64,000 bases of DNA from NCBI GenBank assembly GCA_964304625.1, contig OZ199840.1, forward strand, positions 1,488,001 to 1,552,000. Direction: 5' to 3'. The notes below the pieces were generated by a model. The model searched no databases, was not told the origin of the DNA, and was given only the letters and a program-made list of their open reading frames with translations. Source of the stretch: Kudoa neothunni. Taxonomy: Eukaryota; Cnidaria. Positions 1-10,711 of this stretch are shown piece after piece. Each line of letters starts with the position of its first letter. Position 1 is the stretch's first letter. Made by a program: the position numbers and the translations under genes.

Positions 1-315
1 CTTGGGAAAGGTTTTTTGGGTTTGGTCGAAATTTCATAGCTGAAGGAATTTACAATAGTCTTCTTTTCAAGTAACTGAAAATTTTTTTGTCTATTTGATA
101 CTGTCGGTGTATTTCTTTATGGGGTTTTGGATTTGTTGTTGGTAGGTCTAATTATTCTAATACTTCCAAAAAGAATAGGCTCATTTCTGATTGTTTGAAT
201 GGGAAAAATGTTTTATACATCAATCATATACAAAACTTGCACCCCTTTGTTGACTAAAATATTAGTACCTTACATCCACACAGTTATTCCAGTAATTAAT
301 TGTTATTATTTCTAG
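1..315. other. Upstream of SPTLC1, no exon assigned
   Basis: The stretch is AT-rich. The first recognisable SPTLC1 exon begins after an acceptor AG at 314-315, with an in-frame stop just before it, so an earlier coding exon must exist. A short ATG frame near 197-265 followed by a GT is one possibility, but its peptide does not resemble the SPTLC1 N-terminus, so I do not assign it. Confidence 0.4.
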
Positions 316-2299
316 GGAGACTGGATTCATTATATCATTGAAATAATACTCTTATTGTTGGTTTACGCGTTATATAAAAGGAAAGTTTTCCTTTTCAGCA
401 CTATTGAACGTTGTAAATTGACAAAACACGTAACTTTGGCAACTTTTATCGACTATAGCTATAGCTATATCGATATTTATTTTTATTATTAGGAAGAGGA
501 AAAGTTGTTAAAAGAATGGGTGCCTCAACCGTTAGTGCCGACCAAATTTCAACCTTCCACCAATATCACAAATCCATTCATAGTACACAAGTTGGTGCAG
601 TTTTTTGAGTGTAGAAAAAGCTATTATTGTGTTAGTATATCTGGAAAATATATTGCTTTCGAGACAGGGAATGATGCCGCTTCAAAGAGGATAATTAAAT
701 GTCTTAATTTCGCGTCATTTAACACCTACGGCTTTATTGGAGACGAATCAATCGCCAACAACGCCAAAAACGTGGTGAGAACATGCGGAGTGGGCTCGTG
801 TGGGCCAAGACAATTTTTCGGTACCAACGGTATTGAACATTAGAAATCATTAAAAAGTCAATTTCTTATTCAATAATTTACCCTTAGAAATACATTTGAA
901 GTTAGAAGAAAAAATAACACAATTTATCGGCCAAGAATCCACCATTTCACTTTGTTTTGGATTTCTTACAGCCGCCAGTGCCATTCCATCATACGCCAAA
1001 ATGAGTGATATAATATTCTGGTGATTTCTTTGAACAGTGTTTAACTTTTTTTATAACTTTTTAATTATGTGTAGCGATGAATACGTCAATATGTCTATAC
1101 AAATGGGAATCAAATACAGCAAAGCGACTGTTTATTGGTACAAACACAACGATATGGACTCATTGGAAGATCTAATCCACTCGGTGTTTTCCAAGTTGTG
1201 TAAGGTAATATATATATATATAACTTTATCTGCTAGAAGAATATGTATCGTCATTGCGTAATGTCGTAGAATAAAAAAGAATTCCAATCCACACGATGTT
1301 TTATCATAACTGAAGCTATTTTTTACAACTATGGAGATATGGTGGATCTAAAACGACTGGTACTTCTATTTAAATAAATTTATGACAAATAACCAAATAA
1401 TTAGCCTTATGTCTAATACCGACCTTGATTTTAGTTGGCCATCAAGAAAAAATATAAAATACGCGTCTTTATTGACGAAAGTTTATCATTTGGAATGATA
1501 GGGAGCACCGGAAAAGGTATTAGCGAGTATTACAGCGTTGATATCAGCGCTATCGATCTCATTTCATCATCATTGGAAACTTCTGTGGGAAGTGTTGGAG
1601 GCTTCTGCAGTGGATCCGGCTACATAATTGAAAGACAAGTATAAAATGAGACTCATATTTAGAAATTAAATAAATGGGGGTTTCTATGATGACATTTTAG
1701 CGATTATCAAGTGCTGGTTATGTTTTCTCAGCATCTCAACCACCAATGTTTGCTCAAGTTGCAATAGATTCCATTGATATGCTGTCCAAAAATCCAGGTA
1801 TTCGTTCCATTATACAGTTTTTAAATTATTTCTCTTATGATAATTAGTTTACATTAAAAATCTCAATGATAATTCTCAGCTCTTCTACGAATCCCTTATT
1901 CTTCGACTTCCTTTAAATTATATTGTGCATGGAAAGCCACCCTCATGCGTTTTCCATATCAGATTCCTTAATCCTTCGGCTGATAGGAATGAAGATTTGG
2001 CTCTTTTTGAAAAGGCGCATCAACAAGTATGTTTAAAAAATAATTGTTAAATAATAAAATGACAATATTTATAGCTTATCACCCATTTTCAAGTTGCCAC
2101 ATGCTGCTGTAGGTATCTAGATAAAAATGAGCGCCATCTTCATCCTCCTAGGTAAATTACAAACCATTATTCCCACATGCTTTCAATTTATGAACTATTG
2201 AACAACTTATACTTTAGTTTAAGGATTATTATCAGTGCAATGCTTGATGAAAACGATATTCAAAATAGTATTGATGCTATCGTTAAAGTTTTACAATGA
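316..2299 (+). CDS. SPTLC1: Serine palmitoyltransferase subunit 1 (SPTLC1/LCB1), first exon missing
   Basis: Non-catalytic subunit of serine palmitoyltransferase, the ER-membrane enzyme that joins serine and palmitoyl-CoA in the first step of sphingolipid synthesis. Exons read from splice sites: 316-429, 493-829, 888-1020, 1075-1204, 1270-1359, 1435-1638, 1701-1797, 1848-2026, 2075-2151, 2218-2299 (stop). Exon 316-429 carries the membrane anchor. Later exons match SPTLC1 in order: KEWVPQPLVP, CLNFASFN, GVGSCGPRQFFGT, KHNDMDSLEDL, IDESLSFGMIGSTGKG, DLISSSLETSVGSVGGFC, GYVFSASQPP. The PLP lysine of the catalytic partner (SPTLC2) is absent, as expected of SPTLC1. The cysteine in GSCGP corresponds to human Cys133. 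A further in-frame 69-nt intron (595-663) probably lies inside the second exon: removing it deletes a stretch absent from the human protein and leaves 457 residues, close to the family's usual length. Introns are 48-75 nt. Confidence 0.93.
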
Positions 2300-2640
2300 G
2301 GAATATCATTCAATTATTATATATTCATGTGTTGCATGTTTTGAATCGAATTTGCACCCAAATCATTAGTCGAAAGCGATTTCGATTAAATTTTCAAATA
2401 CTTTTATCTAAGAATTTTGTCATAAAATATTTATGATAATTCAGAATTTCTCTTATTATTTTAAACTCCCCCTATTACATCTATTAATGGAATTTATCTA
2501 ACGAAGACATAAAGCAAATTCGCTTTATTATATTTAAATATAAATGCTTAAAAATTTCGCAAAAGAAATATATTATCATAAGTATATTAAAATATTTTTT
2601 TAAATATAAAAGAATTTCCTATCTAATATGGCTGCATATA
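2300..2640. other. AT-rich spacer
   Basis: Lies between the SPTLC1 stop and the start of the repeated Kunitz-gene flank. I see no ORF, tandem repeat or transposon end here. Confidence 0.4.
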
Positions 2641-3729
2641 AATACAATAAACAGCCTAGATGAATTGTGATAGATTAAACAACTACATGAAAGTATAATA
2701 TTTTGTTTAAAATAAAAAATATTGTTATTCATTTGGATAAAATTCGTGAGACACTTTGAAATTAAGTTCATAGTACACGAATGGTTTTCCTACCTCAAAA
2801 CACCATTAGTGTCTTGTATACGGTGGATCAAGGAATCATCAATTCGTTCAAAATTTTATATAAAAGACAACGAAAGGATGATTCAATGCTTTAGAAAACA
2901 TAGGTAGATATATTGCTTCATCAAGCTTCTTGAATTTCTAGACGCCTTTCCTCTATCGAAGAAGACCCGGAAGTTGGCTGAGATTGAAACAATCAATTCT
3001 TTTAAAAAGAATCTTTATTTTTCTCTATGAAGAATGAAAATTTATTAAAATAATAAAGCCATCAATGGCAGTGGATTGATCTTAAATAAAGCGTAAAAAA
3101 AGATTGAGGAGGAAACCAATTTTTATAGAACAAAGTGACTGTGATATCCAAAAATGTAATTTTTCACCGAACAATATGGACTCATCAGAATCTAAAGTTT
3201 TTGTTCTAAAAAGGCTTACATCCACAAACATATTAATTATTACTCATTAACAACGTAAAATTAAAGGAATTCTCAATCAGATATGATCCCTATTAAAATT
3301 CATCATGGCCTAATTCTAGGTTCCACGCTGTATCACGAATGAATATGCTAACTCCTATTTTTAATCTATTTTTTGTATTTTGAACTTTTTTATTTCATTT
3401 TTTTCTAAAAACTCACGTATAGATTCTGAATTAGACTTTAGTTTGATGTTCGTTTTATGTACGTAGCTCATAGTTCCATTGCCGGTCGATGATGAATTTT
3501 CCTATTCTGGTTATTCTAAAATTACGTCAAATATACCGCTTAATTATTAAATCAAAATATTTAGCTAGATAAAGAATTAAGTATAAACCAGTTTCAATAT
3601 AATGACATTTTTTATTGAATTTATTTATAACCTTATTCATGTATCGAATTATTTTCATTAATCATAAATAAACCGAGGATTGTTTGTCTTCGGCTCAATT
3701 TATATTATTTAATTGTATCCATAAATTAT
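2641..3729 (+). repeat. Duplicated 5' flank of Kunitz gene K1
   Basis: About 1.09 kb aligns almost end to end with 11,341-12,435 upstream of K2, starting at the shared AATACAATAA and running to the ATG. The last 270 nt are also nearly identical to the K3 flank (16,821-17,088). The duplication therefore carried promoter, 5' leader and gene together. Higher identity next to the gene than further upstream could reflect constraint or gene conversion. Confidence 0.8.
3673..3693 (+). promoter_or_regulatory. Conserved hairpin in the K1 leader
   Basis: CCGAGGA and TCTTCGG can pair (six Watson-Crick pairs and one G-T) around a 7-nt loop, 36 nt upstream of the start codon. The same arms occur upstream of K2 (12,379-12,399) and K3 (17,032-17,052), where only the loop differs by a base. 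It is GC-rich in a very AT-rich flank. It may lie in the 5' UTR; no function is known. Confidence 0.4.
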
Positions 3730-5200
3730 ATGAATTATTCATTTTGTAAAATATTTTTTCTCTTATCTATAAAATATTGCTTTTCAGGTTCGGTCATTTA
3801 ATTATCTAATTTGTTTCAATTTATTCTTCAGATCCTATATTACCATCCTATGAAAGGGATGAAGGGGATTGGCCTATAGGGGGAATAAGAAGCATGGAAA
3901 ACGTTATTGATCGTTGGTTTATTGACATTAACGATGCCAAATGCAAACCTCTCGAATACCGTGGTATCAAAGGAAATTACAACAATTTCGCATCAAAAGG
4001 ACTTTGTGAAATGCATGGTAAATTATTTTGCAAGACTACCTTATTACGATAATTTAAGGTAAATTAACCGAAAGAGAAAAACTTCAAGGATGCAAAAAAC
4101 CAATGCATCCAGGACACTGTGTAAAAAATGAAATTACAACAAAATGGCACTACTTTGACCAAACTTCTGCCACATGCGTTGAGTTTGAATATAATGGATG
4201 TGGTGGAAGTTTTAACAGATACGAAAATAAAACAGAATGTTTGTTATATTGTTTGAGTAGGTGATATATCTTTTTGAATTTATATAAAATAATATATCTT
4301 AGATAAAAGGAATGGAGGTCTTACCAACGCTGATGACAGAAAAATATCAGCTGATATAAAAATCCAAGATTATAAAGTACCAAATTATTTGGATTGTACA
4401 TTGAGGCCAGACGTCAAAGACAAAGATCCTAGCACAGGAATTATTGCTGATATTGGGAAGCAGAAATGTGCTTATGCTGCGGTCTCCGTGGATTCGAACA
4501 CAAGAGGAATTTTTGGCTCCTTTCATGAATGTGTTAACAAATGTTTTCGTACATTTACTAATTGCTATAAATTTTTGATCTATTTTAGCATATGACTACG
4601 ATTCAACAATTTCACACGAAAACCAGCATAAAAAGAAAGTCCAAGCGTGTAAAAGTGCCCCTGATCAATATGCAGTGACAGAAGGAAAGAATATTGTCGA
4701 CAGATACTATTATGACTCGGATGCTAAATTATGCAAACGTATGGAAACAGGGCCGGGTGATGATACTTTGTCGGAGTTCGACCCAACTAAAAATAACTTC
4801 CCAACTATGGAAATGTGCCACAGTTATTGCGGTGCGGGTATTATTTTTGTTATAATTTTGACTAAATTTAATCCAATTAAGGCTTAATGATAGTAATTAT
4901 GAATTTCATAGAATTATATTATGTAAGATAAATTTAGAAAATTATAAAAAGCAAATAGTAATTGAAGAAACGTGTACCAAACCTAAAGAGGGAGAATGGG
5001 AGTCAAAAGTCGCAGGAAAATTTAAAGTTAAGAGATTCTATTACAATCAAAACAACCACAAATGCATAGCATTTAATTACAAAGGTTATGGTGGAAATTC
5101 AAACAACTTTAAAACAGGAGACGAATGCAAAGCTATTTGCGAGGGTCATTATAACCAAGGTAATGACGTCAAGATTGAATCTACCGTCCCCACAGCATGA
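3730..5200 (+). CDS. Secreted five-module Kunitz-type protein (K1)
   Basis: Six exons: 3730-3787, 3832-4017, 4059-4256, 4303-4548, 4589-4837, 4938-5200, giving 399 residues. Exon 1 encodes a signal peptide (MNYSFCKIFFLLSIKYCFS), so the protein is secreted. Each later exon encodes one Kunitz/BPTI-like module and every junction is phase 1, the arrangement of shuffled extracellular modules. Module A (RWFIDINDAKC...GLCEMHG) keeps only two cysteines. Module B (QGCKKPMHPGHCVKN... NGCGGSFNRY...ECLLYC) has all six, with Val at the P1 position after Cys II. Modules C, D and E have Cys I, III, V and VI but no Cys II or IV (E reads KGYGG where GCGG is usual). The start was fixed by the signal peptide, the 58-nt exon size shared with K2-K4 and the phase. 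Paralogue of K2-K4. Ligand or target protease unknown. Confidence 0.88.
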
Positions 5201-5445
5201 GATCCATATAATACAGGACACCTAACACAAGAAATTTAGCTAACATTGCGGTTTATTACTATTTTCTACGCCATCAAATTGTTTCATTAGATCATTTTGT
5301 TATTACTTTAACATCATGAAAGAGCAGCGAAATAAAGTTATTGATATATTTTTTATCAAATTTTTTTCGGCACTGGCTATTGGCATGGTAATCAAGATCT
5401 CCATAATCGCTTCTCAGTTTTCAACCATATTTCACAAACTAATTA
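5201..5445 (+). other. K1 3' UTR and flank with poly(A) signal
   Basis: Sequence after the stop is similar to the K2 (13,907 on) and K3 (18,567 on) 3' flanks, so the duplication extends past the genes. AATAAA at 5331-5336 is a likely polyadenylation signal and recurs at the same place after K2 (14,054-14,059). The K3 flank has lost it. Confidence 0.5.
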
Positions 5446-6038
5446 CCGTAAATCCTTGTGTATAAGACGCACCCGTGAACCTTAAATTTTGTTTAAAGTT
5501 TGGGGGTTAACGTACATTTTAGAAAGTGCAAATGCTGCAGATAATTTATTCAACAATAAGACACTAGGAAATATCCAGCATTTGTACTCAAATAACGTGG
5601 TAATTAGCTTTGGTCGTTGTCATACGACATCTCTAACTCTTGATTCCATTCGCGGACTTGTTTTTCATTTATGCTAAAAACAACAACAGCATTTCGGTTG
5701 GTAGTTTCCAAAGCCACATTCACTACTTTCAACTTACACGAGGAGTCGTATTTTGACCTTCTCGATGACATAGTTTAAAAATGTGCTTGATTATTCTTAA
5801 TTTGCTCAATATAGTTTACAACAGACTTGACACTTTCTCTGCAAAGCTGAGATCACTCCCTGATGGATTGCAACTCTGTCAGCCAACCCCTTCGTGTGAC
5901 GACACACAGACGGTAGACTTGGCGAATGACTTATGACTAGGTTAAATTAAGTGTGTTAAATGAATGAACGAATGTATTGGGGTGACGGATAAAATTAGTT
6001 TGGCATGGCGGGTGCGGCTTATACACGAGAATTTACGG
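5446..6038 (-). mobile_element. Pogo-type MITE with TA target site
   Basis: A 593-bp element bounded by imperfect terminal inverted repeats of about 30 bp (left starts CCGTAAATCCTTGTG, right end reads CCGTAAATTCTCGTG on the minus strand; both continue TATAAG-CGCACCCG). It is flanked by TA on both sides, the Tc1/mariner-pogo target site. It still contains a transposase N-terminal fragment on the minus strand, so it looks like an internal-deletion derivative of an autonomous pogo-like element rather than a TIR-only MITE. Confidence 0.75.
5604..5771 (-). pseudogene. N-terminal DNA-binding fragment of a pogo-type transposase
   Basis: A 55-residue frame beginning MSSRRSKYDSSCKLKVVN and containing NEKQVREW. 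This is the helix-turn-helix pattern of Brinker-type/CENP-B-like DNA-binding domains that open many pogo and Tigger transposases (basic start, KLKVV, a few residues around NR-A, then INEKQVREW). The catalytic DDE region is absent and a stop follows directly. It lies wholly inside the MITE at 5446-6038. Such isolated domains are usually remnants; domestication as a DNA-binding peptide is possible but unsupported. Confidence 0.6.
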
Positions 6039-6729
6039 TAGCTGATTTTTTTCCTACAAATATAAAATATATGTTTATCGTCGTGAATACCTCATTAAAC
6101 AGAATAAGATTTTTAAAATCGTAAATTTTAAGTTATTATTAAAGCATATGACTCTATTAAAATTCATTATAACAGTAGTTCCATAATAAACGACGAATGG
6201 TCCACCGCCATTATTCACTGGGTTGTGTGCGAAAAAACTAAGCCGCGTGTCGAGGCTCGCAATTAGTTAATTACACGAATTTATATCAAAAATATATAAA
6301 TCTATTTTTAGTTTTGGCACTAGTAGAGAATTGTGGACCGTGCGTAGTACTGTAATAATCCGTTAATCTCAAATTTGCGCCTGCAAAAAATAGATATACA
6401 TTTATACACAAAAAAAAGTTTCTAACGCTATCTGAGTTAATATATTATTCATATCCGATATATCATCACTGGCGTAGATTTCACGCCACATAAACTTGCC
6501 AAGATGACTTGCGAGAGTGGAAGTTTGGACGCTTGCCATCCTTTTGAATTTCCTCTTACAATTTTTCCATTAACATTCCACATTGTTAGTATGGACTCCA
6601 GTTACTGGACCTTTAAAATGCTTGGAGTGGTTCATTGTAGAGTGTTAATAGGATGGATCAACAGGAATATTTTTGATTTTATTATACGACGGCCACTGGT
6701 CAGAGTGGATGATGCTTCCCAGCTTAATG
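6039..6729. other. Spacer between MITE and SINE-like repeat
   Basis: Mixed composition, with GC-richer patches at 6180-6270 and 6490-6720. An open frame from 6504 has no recognisable domain and runs into the SINE-like repeat, so I do not call a gene. Confidence 0.3.
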
Positions 6730-7085
6730 GATCTTTGGATGTGCCGTGGACAAATAGCACATTGATGCGACACTCGGACTCAGAATCTTGAGGTAATGGG
6801 TTCAAATCCGCCGGTGGTTAGACTACTGCTTCCGTGTCGGGGGGTCTCTATCCCATATTTGGGAGCTTTGGTTAACGTGTACGCTCGCTGTGGAGTAGGA
6901 TGCACCGGCAGCCAGATTTGCGTGAATAGGAGTTTGAATCTCCGGAACCCATCGAAAGGCAAAGTTATTTGCAGTTCCCACAGAGCCAACGTCCTTAAAG
7001 GGATAGGGTTTGGGATGATGGTCTCCCTGAGACGAGGATGTTTAGTGGGTTAAAGTCCCACACTACCGCATAAAGATAAGCGACG
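6730..7085 (+). repeat. tRNA-Leu-derived SINE-like repeat
   Basis: Clearly GC-richer than its surroundings. It contains a tRNA-like head: an anticodon-arm-like CTCAGAA loop (6779-6785, anticodon CAG) followed by a B-box/T-arm sequence GGGTTCAAATCC (6798-6809), with a degenerate A-box-like GTGCCGTGG at 6741. The head is followed by about 280 nt of unrelated sequence, as in SINEs. I cannot fold a complete tRNA, so this is not a functional tRNA gene. No other copy in the window confirms its ends. Confidence 0.5.
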
Positions 7086-7118
7086 GGGTTTCATGTTCAT
7101 CCTGCGGTGCCTAAATCG

Positions 7119-7759
7119 TTAATGGAAGAGTTCTGACCAACCAGAATTCCACAACCTAATAAGTTGCGCCAGGGGTTTTACCTTGAAAAAAATAGACCTT
7201 TCCACATAATGTAGAAATGTATCTTCAGTTCTATCCTCAACAAGCACGAGGAAGCCCCGTTCTTCAACAATGTCGTATTCACCGAAAACCAACCTCTTCT
7301 TAGGCCATCTCCTTACATTATTTTTTGTTTTGGCCATCAATAATTCATCTATCTGAACAATGTGACCGGTACCACCAACTTTGTAATCATCCCTTATCAG
7401 TGTTCTAGAGCAAACGTCTCTAAAATACTGATGCCATCTAATAATGGTCTTCTTATCCAGAGAAAATTCCTCGCTGACCTTGAAAACCGGTCGTTCAGTG
7501 CCCCATGAGTAGCATACTTTTACAAAATCTCGAAAACTTAAATTCGAATTATCAAGGTAAGTGTCCCTTTTAATGATGTTTTAACGTTTTTATGAGTTGG
7601 ACATCTATATATTATGGAGCTGCGATATTTGATGATACTCATTTGTCTGCCACAAGTTGTGCATGATATTGGATTTTGTTTCAGAATATTTCTACTCTTC
7701 AAAAATTCAATGCTGGCGTCTTCTGGTACTGTTATCGATAAAATAAAGTCGAAATTCAT
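7119..7759 (-). pseudogene. Broken ISXO2/Merlin-like DDE transposase
   Basis: On the minus strand, the N-terminal frame (7759-7538) has FLKSRNILKQ and a zinc-finger-like CTTCGRQM...RCPTHK followed by SLKGT. A shifted frame continues with SFRDFVKVCYSWG, KKTIIRWHQYFRDVC, VGGTGHIVQIDE and RGFLVLVEDRTEDT. This order (zinc ribbon, helix-turn-helix, GG-G-IVQIDE with the first catalytic Asp) is that of ISXO2-like transposases, which include Merlin DNA transposons. At least two frame breaks (near 7560 and near 7190) and loss of the C-terminal third show it is dead. The SINE-like repeat abuts its 3' side. TIRs were not found. Confidence 0.72.
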
Positions 7760-8117
7760 TTTCGCGCGATTAAAAGTTTCGTAATCACTTAATCCTCTTA
7801 ATCCGGATCCACAATTCGCCGCCAGTGCCTTAATTTTTAATATTAATTTTAATTTTGGGGAATTAACCTCAATTTTTTGTATATTTGTAATATATGATGC
7901 TACGGATATTTTATGATTATTATTAGATATTTAATTGTGAAAATAAGAAGGTAGCGACAAGAATTAAGAGGTTAATTGGAATAAAGATCCTAGAACCAAT
8001 GTATTTGAAATCGTTATACGTTAGTTTTAATACTAAAGGATTTAAGTTTTATTTTAAGGCAATGCTTCTTATATGATGTATGAATTCGCATGACCACGAA
8101 ATTTTAAAGTCATAGTT

Positions 8118-8279
8118 ATGGAGCTAACAAGTCAATGCAATGACGATAAAATTTACTTTGAGGTCGGTAAGAAGTTCCCCATATTTGATTCACTACGTGA
8201 AACAATTTATGCTTTTGAACAGAATAAATGTTGTAATCTTGAAATATACAACTCGAGATCACTGGAAAAAAATACTTGA
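8118..8279 (+). pseudogene. Short frame resembling a MULE-type transposase N-terminus
   Basis: A 53-residue frame from ATG 8118 with the pattern FEVGKKFPIFDSLRETIYAF...NSRSLEKN. This resembles the 'G-F-SFEE-EAI-Y...RDSRT' region that opens many MULE/SWIM zinc-finger proteins. It stops after the match and no further domain is visible before the piggyBac insertion at 8445. Short length and lack of a second motif keep confidence low. Confidence 0.3.
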
Positions 8280-8444
8280 GCTAGTAATTACTTTTTTATT
8301 TATCATAAAAGTTAATATATTCAAAAACTCCTACAAAGAAAATGGAGAGATTTTAGTTTGTGTTTGTTTCTATTTATTACAGAAGTTAGTGAAGTCGAAG
8401 ATTCCTGCAGCAAACAAGGCGAAAATTTTTCAGGTGATAGTTGT

Positions 8445-10546
8445 TTAATCCTCGTACACATGAGCAAAAAACTTACGTTAACCCGCAGTGGGGGTCAAAA
8501 ATGACCCCCACTAAAAAATAAACACATGAAAACGTTTTTAAAATTAAAAAATTCTAATTGTTATTGTTTGAGTTTAAACATTCAATGCAAATTATTTCTT
8601 CTTTGTTATGAAGTTTTCACGCCATTTTATTGCATAATTTGCACTGACGTTTTCAATCTTCTCGAACGAATACAGATTTGGCACCACTTTCTAGCATTAT
8701 TCTGTAAGATTTTTGGCCTTTTCAAAGATAGAATGCCAGTTTCGGGACTTTTAGACGGTGAAAGCTCGTCTGCGAGTAATTTTAGAAATTCTCTCCTTAC
8801 TCGCTTTCTATATTTATTCAAGAATGCGGGATGCTTTTGGCAATACAACAGGTAGGCATTATATGCAGCAATGTCTAACAAATTATAGAAAAGAGCCATT
8901 GGCCACCTTCGTGTTTTTTTACCGAAAAATATCTTACTACTTGATCAAGAGTATCAACTCCATCTTTTGTAGAATTATAGTAAGATATAATTTCAGGTTT
9001 TTGACTTTCTTCATCAATATTCGCATCTCTGTGGAGTGTTGACAACAAGACAACTGATCTGTTTTTCTTAGGGTTGTATTTGACGAGTGTGACCTTATCT
9101 TGAAACAAGAACTGACTATTATCTTCATTTCCTTTCGATATTTGAAACTCTGGTATCAAATTTTTTTTATTTCTTCGAACAGTTCCTACAATTGTCAATT
9201 TTTGGCCAAGTGGAAATCTTGCGAGGGAAAGAGTGGTGAAAAAATTATCTGTTGTGATATTTCGACCAGATTTATAAATCGGTTCTCATAAAGTTTTCAC
9301 AACATTTTCCCCTTGATTAAACTGTACTTCGCCATTTTTTTCCAAGATATACCTTTTCATTGAATAGGTAAGCATTCTTTGAGTCGCACAAAGCCCATAT
9401 TTTAATATCATACCGTCCGGGTTTATTTGGAATGTACATTTTTAAACCACATCTCCCTCTAATTGTCACCAGTTGCTCATCAACCGTCATTTGTTCATTT
9501 GGTGTATAATTTTTTCGACAATTTCCAATAAAGTGCTCAAAAACTTCTCTTATTGGAGCCAATTTGTCATCTTGTATTCTGGATTCTCTTTTATCAAACC
9601 GCATACACGAAGATATTTTTTCAAATAAATTAATGGATATTGACTGATTTATTGTAGGTTGACCATACTTTGATGAACAGAATTCACGAATATCCATATT
9701 TTTACCCTTCATTAAACCAATCATTATACATCCTCCAATATATTTCATTAGATCATCCTTGATAGTCATAGTTAATTTTGATCGATGGTTTTTTATATAA
9801 TGATTGGTGCAATCAACAATAAAATCAAGGATCTCGTTGTCAAAAAAGTTCAAAAATGCCATGAGTGGGGTATCCGATCGTTTTAGAACATGTGTTTTGA
9901 AACATGGTTGGCATTTAAAAATATTTTCCGCGTCAGTTCTTCGTTGGTATCTTGTTGGATGTTTAGGTCACTTTTCTCCATCTTTCGAAGTCAACGTGGC
10001 AATCAATTCATTGTTAAATTCTGCCCCAATATCTGAATAATTATAATCAGGTGTAGGATTGTCGATTAAATAGTCGCTAAACTCAGAATCAGTGTCATCC
10101 AATAGAATTTCATGTTCATCTCTTTCCATCTCTAAAACTGACTAAAGTTCAGCTGATTTTGAATCTATATGATCACGTTACGCATTAAAAACTCATAGAT
10201 TTATCTCTCCATCAAAATTATTTTACTTATTCTTAAAATTAAATGAATATTTAATCATTGTATTTAGTATTATACATAGAATAAAGAGAGTAATTATCAT
10301 TGATTTTCCAATAAGGAGTGGGGGTCAAAAATGACCCCCAATGTGGGGAACGGAAGTTTTAATGTTTCGATGATTTAATAGTGTTTAAAACTAATTTTAT
10401 TTTTATTTCAATAAATATTTTAAATTTATAGAATAATAACATAAATTAAGAAAAATTATTTAAAATTCTGTAGGAGAGATTTTAAGAAAATCGCTGATAA
10501 AAGGGCTGGGCCCATTTTTGACCCCCAAAGTGTGTACGAGGGTTAA
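8445..10546 (-). mobile_element. piggyBac-family DNA transposon with TTAA target sites
   Basis: Element 8449-10,542 (2,094 bp) between TTAA copies at 8445-8448 and 10,543-10,546, the strict piggyBac target site. Terminal repeats are TCCTCGTACACA on the left and, read inward on the minus strand, CCCTCGTACACA on the right (11 of 12 match). Subterminal palindromes built on GGGGTCAAAAATGACCCC sit near both ends (8487-8512 and 10,319-10,340), with a half copy at about 10,511-10,527. The transposase lies inside on the minus strand. Good ends and target sites suggest fairly recent insertion, although the coding part is interrupted. Confidence 0.88.
8627..10129 (-). pseudogene. piggyBac transposase, interrupted
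   Basis: Minus-strand frames give the family in order. A probable start at 10,129 (MERDEHEILLDDTDSE, the acidic N-terminus) is followed by the DDE_Tnp_1_7 region (9862-9317) with MTVDEQLVTIRGRCG, YIPNKPGRYDIKIW and ALCDSKNAY, covering the first two catalytic aspartates. Then come FQDKVTLVKYNPKKN, KPEIISYYNSTKDGVDTLDQ (9198-8875) and FYNLLDIAAYNAY (8899 on). A stop near 9953 and frame changes near 9300 and 8885 break it. I do not see the C-terminal cysteine-rich domain clearly. It belongs to the element at 8449-10,542. Confidence 0.85.
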
Positions 10547-10641
10547 AATAAAATATACTCTTTTAAATTTCAAAGTATAAATTTACTAATCCAATTTTCA
10601 ATTGTAATATGAAAAATTTATTAAATCTATTGGATTTAAAT

Positions 10642-10711
10642 ATATGCTGCCCTGCCTTTTAGTTTGACATGGTTATCCGGCCCGACAGCCCTATTAGGTT
10701 GCCGGCCCCTG
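10642..10711 (-). mobile_element. hAT-like transposon terminus (one end only)
   Basis: A GC-rich stretch in AT-rich DNA. Read on the minus strand it begins CAGGGGCCGGCAACCT, the CAGGGGT-GCCAAC style of hAT termini, then CGGGCCGG. The matching opposite end was not found, so the element is incomplete or its partner lies in unrecognised sequence. Assigned on terminal pattern only. Confidence 0.4.

Noticed and set aside
1205-1224. TA dinucleotide run after an exon
   Set aside because: A short simple-sequence tract within an SPTLC1 intron, too short to be notable.
6796-7053. 85-codon open frame on the plus strand (and a 69-codon one on the minus strand)
   Set aside because: Both lie within the tRNA-derived SINE-like repeat, show no domain, and are explained by its higher GC content.
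8526-9042. Two plus-strand frames of about 100 codons
   Set aside because: Antisense shadows of the piggyBac transposase C-terminal half.
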